NCBI RefSeq assembly: GCF_963678635.1 | Contig: NC_087070.1 | Location: 43,696,988-43,760,987 of the forward strand | Reading direction: 5' to 3' | From: Symsagittifera roscoffensis | Lineage: Eukaryota; Xenacoelomorpha; Acoela; Convolutidae | Length of the DNA stretch: 64,000 bases | Shown: positions 39,961-49,990 of the stretch, one piece after another | How the letters are laid out: each line of letters begins with the position of its first letter | How positions within the stretch are numbered: the first letter of the stretch is position 1 | Made by a program: the position numbers and the translations under genes | Notes under the pieces: generated by a model | The model's input: the letters and a program-made list of their open reading frames with translations, nothing else | Database searches by the model: none | Told to the model about the DNA's origin: nothing

Positions 39961-40860
39961 TGTAACATTCGCCCGGAAGATACATATCGACGGAAAATAA
40001 AACTAAGTCCTAAGACGACTGGCTAACGTCTAAACAGAGCTTTACATGCTTTTCACCGTCTCTACCAAGCCAGTATTTTCGGTGGTCTTTCTAACATCGG
40101 GTCGACAAAAAACGTTACTGCTTTCGGCTTCGGGCAAAACACTCAAATTAACTAGATTACATGCAAAAATAGTGAGCTCATGGCTGGGTCTCAGTATCCC
40201 CAGACCACGAGGTCACTCCCAAAATCAGGGCTACTACTACTTATTGAATTATTATTGTTTTTGTTCAGTAGATCAAAATCATCATCTCCATCGAAGATGG
40301 ATCAACCCTTTCCCCCAACTCCTAGCTTCTCATCCTAGCAAAATGAATTCAGATGTTAATTAAATTCAAATCAGAACATGACAGGGAAGCTAAAAGTTTA
40401 TATAAGTCAATAAAAGTTTCAGTCCCGAGATCCCTCCGGATTCCTGAATCCGGGTAAATAAGGCCCTTATTCTCTTTCCGGAAGGCTGGTTTTCCACCCT
40501 TCACCGTTGTTCGCAACGGCCTTGCAACTATTGTAGCGACACAATAGTTGCAACTCGGAACGGTCTCTGCTATTCCTGCAATCTGCTGTTGTTTCTCAAT
40601 CACGATTTCCGTTGTTATCGTCAGCGCAACTAATGTTGTTGTGTTTTTCTTCGACTTTCTGCCCAAAATGGCCGTTTCTGACGTTTCTCAGAAATATGAC
40701 GTCATAATTCGAATATTTTTAGAATATTCTAGCCCTCACCGTTTGGCCGATCGTTCCAATAACGCTCTTATTCCTTCAAAATCGCCAATCCGGAAGGTTC
40801 ACTGCTAAAAATTCGAATATGCTGAATCTGCATTTTGATCCATTCTGGTCGAATGTCACA
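39961..40860 (-). repeat. 5' LTR of the giant element
   Basis: 900 bp, matching 16436-17335 with no length difference. Differences seen are at the positions equivalent to 16498, 16552, 16643, 17223, 17268-17271 and 17287. It contains TGACGTCA at 40697-40704. Confidence 0.95.
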
Positions 40861-41229
40861 AAAATTTTGATTCTGCCATGCGTTTTGGACGCCTTTCTGG
40901 TCACATGTCACAGGTCTTACTGTAAAACAGTATGACTATACTATCAATTTAGTGTAAGGGTCCGATCCATCTAATCTGGAAACCAAAATCACTGTCTGTT
41001 CTTTTTTCTGGTTTTTCTTTTTATCTTTTTAACCTTTTTGTTTTTCGTTTCGCTTTATCTCTTTACTCGTTTTTTGTTTCTCTAGTGGACCCCATACTCG
41101 GTTAGCTAAGTCTCGTATCCAAAAATGTACCGAGAAAACTTTCACAATTTGCCTAAAAAGCGAACACGGTACGACCAGAAGGTGGGCACGTTCCAGTTTA
41201 ACCGTTCCACTGGTACTCTAGAATGTGCT
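40861..41229 (-). repeat. Leader-like remnant of a related giant element
   Basis: 40955-41100 (AGGGTCCGATCCATCTAATC, then a T-rich run, CTTTATCTCTTTACTCG and TCTAGTGGACCCC) follows the order of 39535-39740 in the giant element's leader. It lies next to an LTR-like segment (41230-41890) in the order expected of a minus-strand relative. No coding sequence. Confidence 0.5.
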
Positions 41230-43450
41230 TTTAGCACGGAGCTGCGTCAAGTGGGTTCAATCCTGTAGTCATGATGTCGTAAATTACAACATAAAACACT
41301 ATATAACAGTCTTCCGCTTGCGTCACATATGACTTTAAGGGGAATCTCGGAGTTAATTCGGTTCGCATAAGACATGCGACTGCAAAAGTTTGTTACAGCT
41401 AAAAGACGTCTTTCAAATAAAACCCCCTCCTCATCACACACTCTCTAGAAAAAAGAACGTCCCATGGCTAGGTCTCTAAATACCGAGAACACGGTGTGAA
41501 ACTGATGTATAACATTCGTTTCTATAAGACAAGTGACCTTTGATCCATTTCAGATGGATCAACCTAAAACCCGTCTTTTCTCAACATGGTTGTGTAAAAT
41601 ACACTCAAGAAATGAACTTTAGTTTTCACATAGTGACGCGACTCCAGAATTAGGTAAAAAAATTGTAATTAAAGCAACTCCAGAAATAACTAGTTTTAAC
41701 TCAAGTAGTTTTGTTCTCTGGACCATTGGGACGCTTCACTCGTCAATCTGCCCAATCAAGGTTCTCCTCACTCCAGTAGTAAAACTCTCGCAATAATTCT
41801 CGGCGTTCTCTACAGGAACCAGGCAGCTCTACTCGAATCGATTGGAATTCTTAGACAAATTGCGAATTTGTTTCCAGATTGATTTTCTGCCCACTTTCCT
41901 GCAAATATACTTCGTGTGTTGTGATTACAATGACTTTTTATTTCAGTTGCTGCGATAAACTTGAGCGGGAAATGGTCAATTCGAAATTTTCAAAAATTTC
42001 CATTTCCCTCAAAATCAAGATAAAACTTCAGAATATGACCGACTTGCACATTCAATTATCTTTTTAGTCTGAAATTTCGAACATAAAATTTTCATAAATC
42101 ACTGTATTGATGCAAAAGTTTTTATGCAGATATTGAATTTCTTTTTTTTTCTGAATTCAAGGTGTGTGAGAAAATTGGATATAAACGTACAATTTTCCCC
42201 CTAGATGACCAACCGTATAATGTCCCACCTAGCCACGTTTTAATTTTGAAAATTCATTCTGATTACAGAATGCATTTAGAACCACAAGAATAATTGGTTT
42301 TCATGAATGTATTTTCAGTAATTTTTTCCGGATAAATTTTAATTTTTAAAAATCTAGGTACCATCAGGGAGATGGAATCATTGGATGCAGTTTTTTTTTA
42401 TTCCATCTGATGCTAAATCTTAACGTTATTCGATATAACATGCTGTGTTTTACTTTTTCAAATTAAAGTTACGTACTAAAAATCCATATTTTCTTCCCAA
42501 ACTTAATCAATGTGCCAGTCGGTCAAATTTGGAAGTTTGACCTTGAGAAAAATAAGAACGCTTAATTTTGGAGTGAAATTTGATTTTTCAAAAATTCGAA
42601 TGGAGCCTGTCATGCACGATTTTCTCGCGATAACTGAAAACCGAAAAAGAGAAATCAGAACGATCGAGAAACAATTGCGGGAAAGTTGCCAGATAAAGCA
42701 GTAGGAAATTGCCATTCGCAATTTCCGTCACAATGAAACTAGAGTAGAGCTGTCCTATCTGAAACAGAAGGAAGCGTATTCCCGAGAACTGGACTATTAT
42801 TGCTCGACTGGATTATTATTCAAACTGAACTAGAGTGAACCTTCGATGGAAAGGTGGACAGCTTGAGTGTCCCAATGGTTCACGAGGAACCATACTCTAG
42901 AGTTCAAACTTGTCCCTGTTGTTGAAACTGATAAACATTAAACTCATTTAGTTACATTATTTTATTCTCGAGTTGATTACCGACTTAATTACTCCCAGTT
43001 CTTGAGCGTGCTACGATGTGAGTACTCAATTTAAATTTCTAGAGTGTGTTTTATGATTGTTATGTTGAGGTAAGGCGAGTTTTAGGTTGATCCATCTGAA
43101 ATGGATCAAAGTTTCACTGTCTAGTAAAAAGTAACTTAACGGATTGTTCCGACCCGGTTTTTAACGGCGTTCATGTATTTTGGGTATCTATAGACCTAAG
43201 TATGGGGACGTTCTTATTTCTAGAGTGGGGGGATATTTTGGTAGTAGCCTTTAAGCTGTAACGGGTCGTAGTCTCATGTCACAAGCGAACCGAATTGGCT
43301 CCGACTGATTTGAGGTAGAAAAACACAAGAGATAGTGTCCCTGACTCTTGAGCCAATGGTTATAGGGCCTATTTTTCTTAAGCCTCATGTGTGACTACAG
43401 TAGACGAATGTTACACAAGTTGGGGGATATTGTACGGTTGATCCGAAAGT
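41230..43450. repeat. 2.2-kb foldback structure with LTR-like arms
   Basis: The left arm (about 41230-41890) is related to the giant-element LTR: CCATGGCTAGGTCTCTAAATA and TGATCCATTTCAGATGGATCA. The right arm (about 42770-43450) is its diverged reverse complement. A 33-bp perfect inverted pair lies at 41538-41570 and 43079-43111. Weaker symmetry continues inward (GACCGACTTGCACATTCAAT at about 42036 against its complement near 42510) to a centre near 42385. No coding sequence was recognised. Confidence 0.78.
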
Positions 43451-43948
43451 TAGATGCTTACACTCTTCAACCGTGTTTCAATTCAAGTTTTTGAACTGTT
43501 GCGGTTTTTTAATAGGCTTTTTTCTAGGTAGCTTACTATCTAAAGCGTGTGTGATGCTCCGAGTTGATATATATTGAAACTAATTTGCAAGTTCGTCAAT
43601 TTAATAAGATTTATCCCCTTGTTTGAAGTCGCATTGAATGCTATCTGGTATTTACTTTAGGAGTGTATGTTAACCACTTGGGATAAGCTAGGCGTATGTC
43701 GCGTAGTTTAAATTCTTGCTCAGCAAAAGTGGTGCTCAATTTTAGTACCTGTCACTGCCCAGTGTTTTATCCGATTTATTAGCGACTGGCTTTAAGAATA
43801 AAGCAAATGCATATGGCTTAATTGGCAAGCATTATAATCTCAGTCTAAAGGTTGATGGTTCGAATCATGGAGGAGGCTTTTTCGAAGCAACTTAACTTGG
43901 TCTTTCTTTCTTACAATTTTAAAGCTAACTCCTGTTATTTTTTCTCTG
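43451..43948. other. Gene-free stretch containing a tRNA-like segment
   Basis: No coding sequence. The only recognisable item is the pol III promoter-like segment at 43807-43870. Confidence 0.5.
43807..43872 (+). tRNA. tRNA-like sequence, probably a pseudogene or SINE head
   Basis: A box TGGCTTAATTGG at 43814-43825 and B box GGTTCGAATCA at 43857-43867, spaced as in a tRNA. The anticodon arm is imperfect and the acceptor stem does not close, so a working tRNA is unlikely. Confidence 0.4.
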
Positions 43949-44282
43949 TTCGAAAAATGCAGCTTGTTTTTTAGTGAAAGGTTTTTTCCAGATAGTGTAT
44001 AGAGGTGTACTGGAATCCGGAACTCCGGCAAATTTAAGTTAAATTCCGGAGTCCAGTAAAAAATACTGGAAAATTCTGGCGGAATTCTTTAAGCTATTCT
44101 ACTATCTCCGACCAAAAGACTAACTTTCTAACACTTGACTTTTTGATCCAGAAGTGGGATGTTATCATAAAGCAAAACCAATTTTCCGATATGCATTGTG
44201 CAGTTACTCATCAGAATCATAAATGAATTCCGAAATCAGGTTCCGGAATTCCACGAAAATCAATTCTGGTTAGATCTCTAAT
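43949..44282. repeat. 330-bp repeat flanking the TIR element, copy 1
   Basis: Matches 47016-47345 closely, including GAAAAATGCAGCTT, CCGGAGTCCAGTAAAAAATA and TGCATTGTGCAGTTACTCAT. It holds several CCGGAATTCC-like short palindromes. No coding sequence. Confidence 0.85.
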
Positions 44283-44430
44283 TTAAAAAAAACTAAATTA
44301 CAGAAGGGGCCCTTCCGTTTTGTTACAGTAAGTGCACAAGCTGGATAGGGCCATACCAGCGTTATAAAAAGGCATATATATCAGCAATAAAGTTATAAAT
44401 CAGCATTAAATGCATCGTCGTAATGTTTAT

Positions 44431-45048
44431 TTATCTAAGCCGTCCTTCCTCTACAATAGCGCTTATGGAGTTGTCGATCAATTGAACTTTGCGTAGCGAT
44501 CTGCACCCCCTTATACAAAGTATAGAGCTCCTCAGGAGCGCGAAGCTTATTTTAGTTCTTATGTAGTTTATAGATTCTAGATAGCTTTCTTGTCTTTTTT
44601 CACTTAGTTTTTCGGCTAATCGCTGCATCGTCCGCGTGGCTGTTGGAGCAGCGCCACCGGTGCATCCGAAAATTAGCGGGCAGAAGCTACTCTGCTCTAC
44701 GTTTAAAATTCTTTGCTGATATTTGGAGTTCTTCAGCGTTTCGTGGTATTTGTATGCGTCTTTATGTTGTTTTCGCAATGTTTTGGCATGGGGGTTGAAA
44801 ATTTTCACATCAAAGAAAGCGCGGCTGAATCGTGAACCCCCGAGTCCGTTTGCCTTAATGTCAAGTCGTGCCTCATCTTCAGTTGTAGTTGAATTGTTGA
44901 CAAAGCTTTCGCCTTGCAACGGCTGAAGTTTCGGCTCAATCTCGACTTCATGGCAAACCTCGTTCATGAGGTTGGCGAATGTGTCTCTAATTTCATTGTG
45001 TCTTACGTGTGTGTAATCACCCTTTGCACTGTGAAGCGCATGTGTCAA
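44431..45048 (-). pseudogene. C-terminal PD-(D/E)XK-like domain of a retroelement protein
   Basis: It contains a HALHSAKGDYTHVRHNEIRD segment, then LDIKANGLGG...FFDVKIFNPHAKT, and ends with a helical region. The pattern His-Ala-Leu...Arg-His-Asn-Glu-Ile-Arg-Asp followed by Asp...Asp-Val-Lys fits the nuclease-like C-terminal domain of a family of invertebrate RT-containing proteins that I recall from cnidarian and sponge genomes. Asp and Asp-x-Lys could be the nuclease motif. The upstream Cys pair of the family's knuckle is not in this frame. Confidence 0.55.
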
Positions 45049-45244
45049 GTTAAAATTAGCACCAAATGCACATGTGAGTGGGGTTTTGGTCGGTTCCCAT
45101 CCGTATCTTAAGTAAATACCATCTCTGAATTCTGATTTATTCAGGTTGAAGTTGTATCTGTTCAGTGGTAAAGCATTGAGCCAGTTAGAGGTTCCCTTTT
45201 CAGAGGCCAGGTCAAGTGCGTATTTATCTGTTTCATTTAAGGAG

Positions 45245-45544
45245 TTAAGAGGTTTGTTTTTTTTTTCGATTTGTTCTATCAGTTTTCAATTTTTTGATTT
45301 TCGTACAGATTTTTTCTTGCTGTGGTACTGCTGTAACAGGATCTTGAGATTCCAGTACTAGTGATGTTTCCTTAGACCATTCTAGATAGCTTTCATGATC
45401 GGATGGCAGCTTGATGTTAAGTCCGCCCATTTTAAGGGGTAATGAAGATATCTCACGGAACTGGGGGTTTAAAGTGTCTTTACCGACTAGGTTAGGTAAT
45501 AGTTGTTCTTTGGTAATATTTTCACATATTTCTAAGTTTTTCAT
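45245..45544 (-). pseudogene. RT-containing polyprotein, middle fragment
   Basis: It includes FREISSLPLKMGGLNIKLPS, the LPxRxGGLGI-type motif that follows the RT thumb in the same protein family. The frame is broken before and after it (45060-45245 and 45545-45594). Confidence 0.55.
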
Positions 45545-45593
45545 AGTGTTAGGCGTTGTCCTGGCAAGAAATGAAAGCTTTTCTTGAACTCCT

Positions 45594-45839
45594 TTAGTAT
45601 AGCAGGCATAAACGTTTTAGGGGGGAGGTTTTAGCGATTTTCGTTAGTTTTTTCAAAATTTTGATTTGCTCATTCTGTTGAAACTCGAGGAACTTTTTAC
45701 ATTCAGATTCTGTTCCTATAACTGAACCAAGCACTCGGGCTCCTGCCTTTATCGTGATTCCTGTATTTGCGAAGATTTTCGGAGCTTCACCGAGTTTTTC
45801 ATCCTTGACAATTAGATGTCTCTTATAGTAATCCTCCAT
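45594..45839 (-). pseudogene. RT thumb region fragment
   Basis: It reads MEDYYKRHLIVKDEKLGEAP, then GITIKAGARVLGSVIGTESE. This matches the pattern of the region just after the RT catalytic box in this family (substrate lysine, then G-x-x-x-LG-x-x-IG). The catalytic box itself is absent: the element is truncated 5' of this point, with 45841-46060 non-coding. Confidence 0.55.
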
Positions 45840-46235
45840 TTGCCGTTACTTGCCTGTGTTTTCGAAAGGCAGTCTCGACTCTTTTATAGATAGTTTTGCT
45901 CAGTGGCTGTTAGGGCATGCGGGACGTGGAAAAGAGCATCTTTGTATTTTTTAGCGGCAAGCTCGGTTTTTTATCGGTAATTTGAGTTTGATATCGAAGA
46001 TTGGAGATGAAGATTCAATGAATCAGTCTTCCTAGATAATTCAAAAATTGTCAGAGTACGAGTTTGTAATAATCGAGTACTGTGCTACAGTCGAGGAGGG
46101 TAGATTTTAATTGACAATTCTCTGGATGCATTAAAATCGACTTGATTTATTCATAAATTTTTGGCGATGTATTTGTATAGCGTTGGTACGGCCCTGTCCA
46201 ACCTGTGCACGTACCGTCGCATGACGGAAGGGCCC

Positions 46236-47015
46236 ATTTTAATTGACATCCTTTTTTAAAAAGAAAAATTATGAAAGTCTATGGTATTGGTTTTATTTTA
46301 TTGAGACGCTTTGAAAAATTTTATGGCTTTTTGCAAAAAAAATAACTTTTTCGCAAAAATTTTTCTTATGATTTTCAAAAAAGGTTATCCACAGAAAGAC
46401 CGCCTACATTATTGTGTGCGAGTACACTCTGCTGGTCTCTTTTTGCTTTACACCTTGGTCTACAGCCTTCCAAATATGTGGGGGATTATTTAACCAATAT
46501 TTTTAATTTATTTGTTTTCTCAAAAACTAACCTACCAAATCTGAAGTTTTATTTTCAATGAATAGAAACGACTTGACAAGCTTCCTTTCATTAGCGTCTA
46601 GGCCCAACCTCTTTTGAAACAAAAAGTTATGTCCTTCGGATTAGCAAATTTTTGCTTTTTTGACCGTTTTTTCAATCTTTTTTTTTCTCGAAATCTTACC
46701 TCCTAAACCTGAGGTTGTTCGTTCAATTGAGTTAGCAGGTAGGTGGAAGCTTTCCTGCAGTAGCCTTTCTACAAAAAAAAACCTTTTTCTCGGAAAAGAC
46801 AATTTTTTGAGTTTTTTTTATTTTTTTGAATTTTACCGGAAAATACCCTGCCATATCTGGGTTCAATCTGCAAAACTGGTTGTAGCAAGCGCCTTTGAAT
46901 ACGCAAGTGCACCTAAATTATTTTGACCTGAAATTTTTGGCAATCGGAAAGTCAGAAATTTGATTTTTTACCGTTTTTTGAAGTTTTTGACTTAACTCGA
47001 GAACTATCCTCTGAT
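46236..47015. repeat. Non-coding region with partial copies of the 1.4-kb repeat
   Basis: 46270-46310 (ATGAAAGTCTATGG..., TTGAGACGCTTTGAAAA) and 46390-46480 (CGCCTACATTATTGTGTGCG, GCTGGTCTC, TACAGCCTTC) are diverged copies of segments repeated at 47890-48560 and 49335-49760. No coding sequence was recognised. Confidence 0.7.
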
Positions 47016-47600
47016 CGAAAAATGCAGCTTCTTTTTTGTGAAAGATTTTTTTCCAGATAGTGTTTAGAATTGTACTGGAATCTGGAACTCCGCCAAGTCT
47101 TAGTTAATTCCGGAGTCCAGTAAAAAATACTGGAAAATTCTGGCGGAATTCTTTAAGCTATCTACTAACTCAGACCAAAAGACTAATAACTTTCAAACAC
47201 TCGACTTTTGATCCAGAAGTGGAATGTTAGCATATAGCTAAACCAATTTTCCGATATGCATTGTGCAGTTACTCATCAGCTTTTTAAATGAATCTCGAAA
47301 TTAGTTTCTGGAAGTCCACCAAAATCAATTCCGGTTAGATCTCTATTAGTAATATTCCCTTTGCCGTTTACTTGCTTGTGTTTTCGAAAGGCAGTCTCGA
47401 TTCTATTATAGATAGTTTTACTCAGTGACTGTTAGGATATACGGGACGTGGAACAGAGCATCTTGTTTTTTTTTGCGGCCAGCTAGATTTTTTTTTCGGT
47501 AGTTTGAGTTTGGTATTGAAGAAATTTGGAGTTGAAGATTATATGAATCGGTCTTCCTAGATAGTTCAAAATTTCCCAGAGTACGAGTTTGTAATTTTAA
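47016..47600. repeat. Deleted duplicate of the TIR-element locus
   Basis: 47016-47345 matches 43949-44282, and 47360-47595 matches 45830-46075. The two are joined directly. The duplicate therefore lacks the left terminal repeat and all coding fragments of copy 1. Confidence 0.8.
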
Positions 47601-49990
47601 ATGAACAATCAGAATGTTCTTTTTTGGTGTTTTTGTAAATTTGTAAGTTTGCAGCTATTTTTTGTTCTGGTTGATTGTCTTGGGCAAGCTCGCCTTTGAA
47701 ATGCATTGCCCACGCAGACCGAATTATATACATTTTAGAGAATTTCGGGAGCCTTGTTATATTCTTTTTTTTGCTACAGTCTGCTAAAAGATTGTCGGCC
47801 TTGTTTCCGCTTCGTAAGTTTTTTTCAGTTACTAATTTGAGTTTGAAATGTCTGGTTAGGCTTGTTTGCCTAAAATTTCTGTTTGATAAAAACAGGTGTT
47901 ATGAAAGTCTATGGGATTAGTTTTTTCTAATTTTATTGAGACGCTCTGAAAAGTTTCATGACTTTTCAGATATGAGAGGGTATGTTCCGGTAAAAATGAC
48001 AAACTTTTTTTAAAAAATGCTCAAAAAATTGACTTTTCCGAGGAAGATAATTTTTTTTGAAAAAAAAATTTGGGAGTGGTCGCTAATGCAGGAGAGCTTC
48101 GCCCTACCCATTATCTCAATTGAACAAACGACCTCAGATTTCGAAGGCTGTAGACTAAGGTGTAAAGCACAGAGAGACCAGCGGAGTAAACTGGCACACA
48201 ATATTGTAGGCGACAACTTTTTTTGAACATCGATAGAAAAAAATTTGAGCAAAAAAAAGTTTTTCTCAATTTTTTTTCTATCGATGTTCAAAAAAGGTTG
48301 TCGCCTACATTATTGTGTGCCAATTTATTCCGCTGGTCTCTCTGTGCTTTACAACTTAGTCTACAGCCGTCGAAATCTGAGGTCGTTTGTTCAATTGAGA
48401 TAACGGGTAGGGCGAAGCTCTCCTGCATTAGCGACCACTCCCAAATTTTTTTTTCGAAAAAAATTATCTTCCTCGGAAAAGTCAATTTTTTGAGCATTTT
48501 TTTAAAAAGTTTGTCATTTTTACCGGAACATACCCTCTCATATCTGAAATCTGGGTTCAATCCGAAGAAATGGTTTTAGCAAGCGCCTTTGAATACGCAT
48601 TTGCGCTGAAATTTTTTGACCTAAAATTATGGACCTCGGAAAAGTCAAAACTTTGATTTTTCAACCGTTTTTTGATTTTTTTCATTTTTCTGGAAAACTA
48701 CCCTGCCAAATCTGGGTTGATTCCATCGAAATTTTAAGTTGTGTGAATCTCTTCTGCATAAGTGACTACGCCATTTTTTAAAATCCAATTTTGGTGCTCG
48801 GAAATATCAACATTACATTCTTTTTTTGTTACAGTCTGCTGAAAGATTGTCGGCCTTGGTTCAGCTTCGTAAGTTTTGTTGATTTACTAATTTGAATTTG
48901 AAATGTCTGGTTAGGCTTGTTTGCCTAAAATTTCTGTTTGATAAAAACAGGTATTATGAAAGTCTATGGGATTGTTTTTTTTTAAATTTTACTGAGACGC
49001 TTTGAAAATTTTTTTTTCTAATTGAGCAATCATAATGTTCATTTTTTCGTGTTTTTTCTGTAAATGTGGTAAATTTACAGCTATTTTTTGTTCTGCTTGA
49101 TTGTCTTGGGCAAGCTCGCCTTTAAAATGCATTGCCCACGCAGACCGAATTCTGTTGTGTATATATACATTTTAGAAAATTTCGGGAGCCTTGTTACATT
49201 CTTTTTTGCTACAGTATGCGAAAAGATTGTTCGCCTTGTTTACGCTTCGTAACTTTTGTTCAGTTACTAATTTGAGTTGGAAATGTTTGGCTAGGCTTGT
49301 TTGCCTAGAATTTCTCTTTGATAAAAACAGGTGTTTTGAAAGTCTATGGGATTAGGGTTTTCTAATTTTATTGAGACGCTTTGAAAAGTTTCATAAGTTT
49401 TTATGCATAAAAATTTTTTTTTCTCAAATTTTTTCTATCGATGTTCAAAAAAATTTGTCGCCTACATTATCGTGTGCCAGTTTACTCCGCTGGTCTCTCG
49501 GTGCTTTACACCTTAGTCTACAGCCTTCGAAATCTGAGGTCGTTTGTTCAATTGAGATAACGGGTAGGGCGAACCTCACCTGCATTAGCGTCCACTCCCA
49601 ATTTTTTTTTCTCAAAAAAAATTATCTTCCTCGGAAAAGTCAATTTTTTGAGCGTTTTTTAAAAAGTTTGTCAATTTTACCGGAACATACACTCTCATAT
49701 CTGAGGTCTGGGTTCATTCCGAAGAAATGGTTGCAGCAAGCGCCTTTGAATACGCAATTGCGCAATTTTTAACCGTTTTTTGATTTTTTCATTTTTCTGG
49801 AAAGCTACTCTGCCAAACCTGGGTTGATTCCATCGAAATTTTAGGTTGTGTGAATCTCTTTTGCATAAGTGACCTCGCGGTTTTTTTTAAAATCCAATTT
49901 TGGTTCTCGGAAATGTCAACTTTCTGATTTGTTGACCGTTTTCTGGACTTTTCTCGATAACTGTCCTGCCAAATCTGATATCATAGGTTT
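47600..49990. repeat. Tandem array of a 1.4-kb non-coding repeat
   Basis: Two long copies start at about 47600 and 49020 (shared AACAATCAGAATGTTC-type start, CTTGGGCAAGCTCGCCTTT, GACCGAATT, GTTTGATAAAAACAGG, ATGAAAGTCTATGGG). A partial copy lies at 48830-49010. Open frames inside are duplicates of non-coding repeats and are not considered genes. Confidence 0.8.
47964..48549. repeat. 586-bp palindrome
   Basis: Arms of about 285 bp (47964-48249 and 48264-48549), almost perfect, with a short A/T centre near 48256. The outer ends read TTTCAGATATGAGAGGG and its complement. The inner ends read TTGAACATCGATAGAAAAAA and its complement. The arm sequence is part of the 1.4-kb repeat. Confidence 0.92.

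Larger units (their letters stand above)
16436..40860 (-). mobile_element. Giant 24.4-kb LTR retrotransposon with macrodomain and SGNH hydrolase
   Basis: Two direct 900-bp repeats at a constant 23,525-bp offset bound a minus-strand coding block. In order it holds a leader; Gag with protease (37042-32987); RT-RNase H (32540-31251); integrase (30564-29194); an integrase tail with macrodomain (29121-27475); a 1323-residue SGNH ORF (27114-23143); further ORFs down to 18135; and a 0.8-kb 3' untranslated stretch. The RT, RNase H and integrase motifs are of Ty3/gypsy type. The LTRs differ at about eight positions by eye (about 99% identity), so the insertion is fairly recent, yet eight in-frame stops and several frame shifts are present. 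Flanking bases (left ...ATAAA, right AAAAT...) do not give a clean target duplication. Confidence 0.93.
44306..46235 (-). mobile_element. Retroelement remnant bounded by terminal inverted repeats
   Basis: The ends at 44306-44370 and about 46170-46235 are inverted repeats of about 60 bp with roughly 80% match by eye, both starting GGGCCCTTCCGT. Inside, minus-strand fragments encode the C-terminal part of an RT-containing polyprotein. Inverted termini on an RT-bearing element recall DIRS-like elements, but no tyrosine recombinase or RT catalytic box is present here. Class is therefore unassigned. Confidence 0.65.

Noticed and set aside
16431-40865. 5-bp target site duplication around the giant element
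   Set aside because: The flanks are ATAAA and AAAAT; only a loose A-rich similarity exists, so no duplication is claimed.
47675-47920. Possible small gene with hydrophobic segments
   Set aside because: The sequence recurs in the tandem array at 49100-49340 with frame-breaking changes, so it is repeat DNA.
48010-48579. Paired open frames on both strands with near-identical protein sequence
   Set aside because: They are the two arms of one palindrome in a T-rich non-coding repeat.
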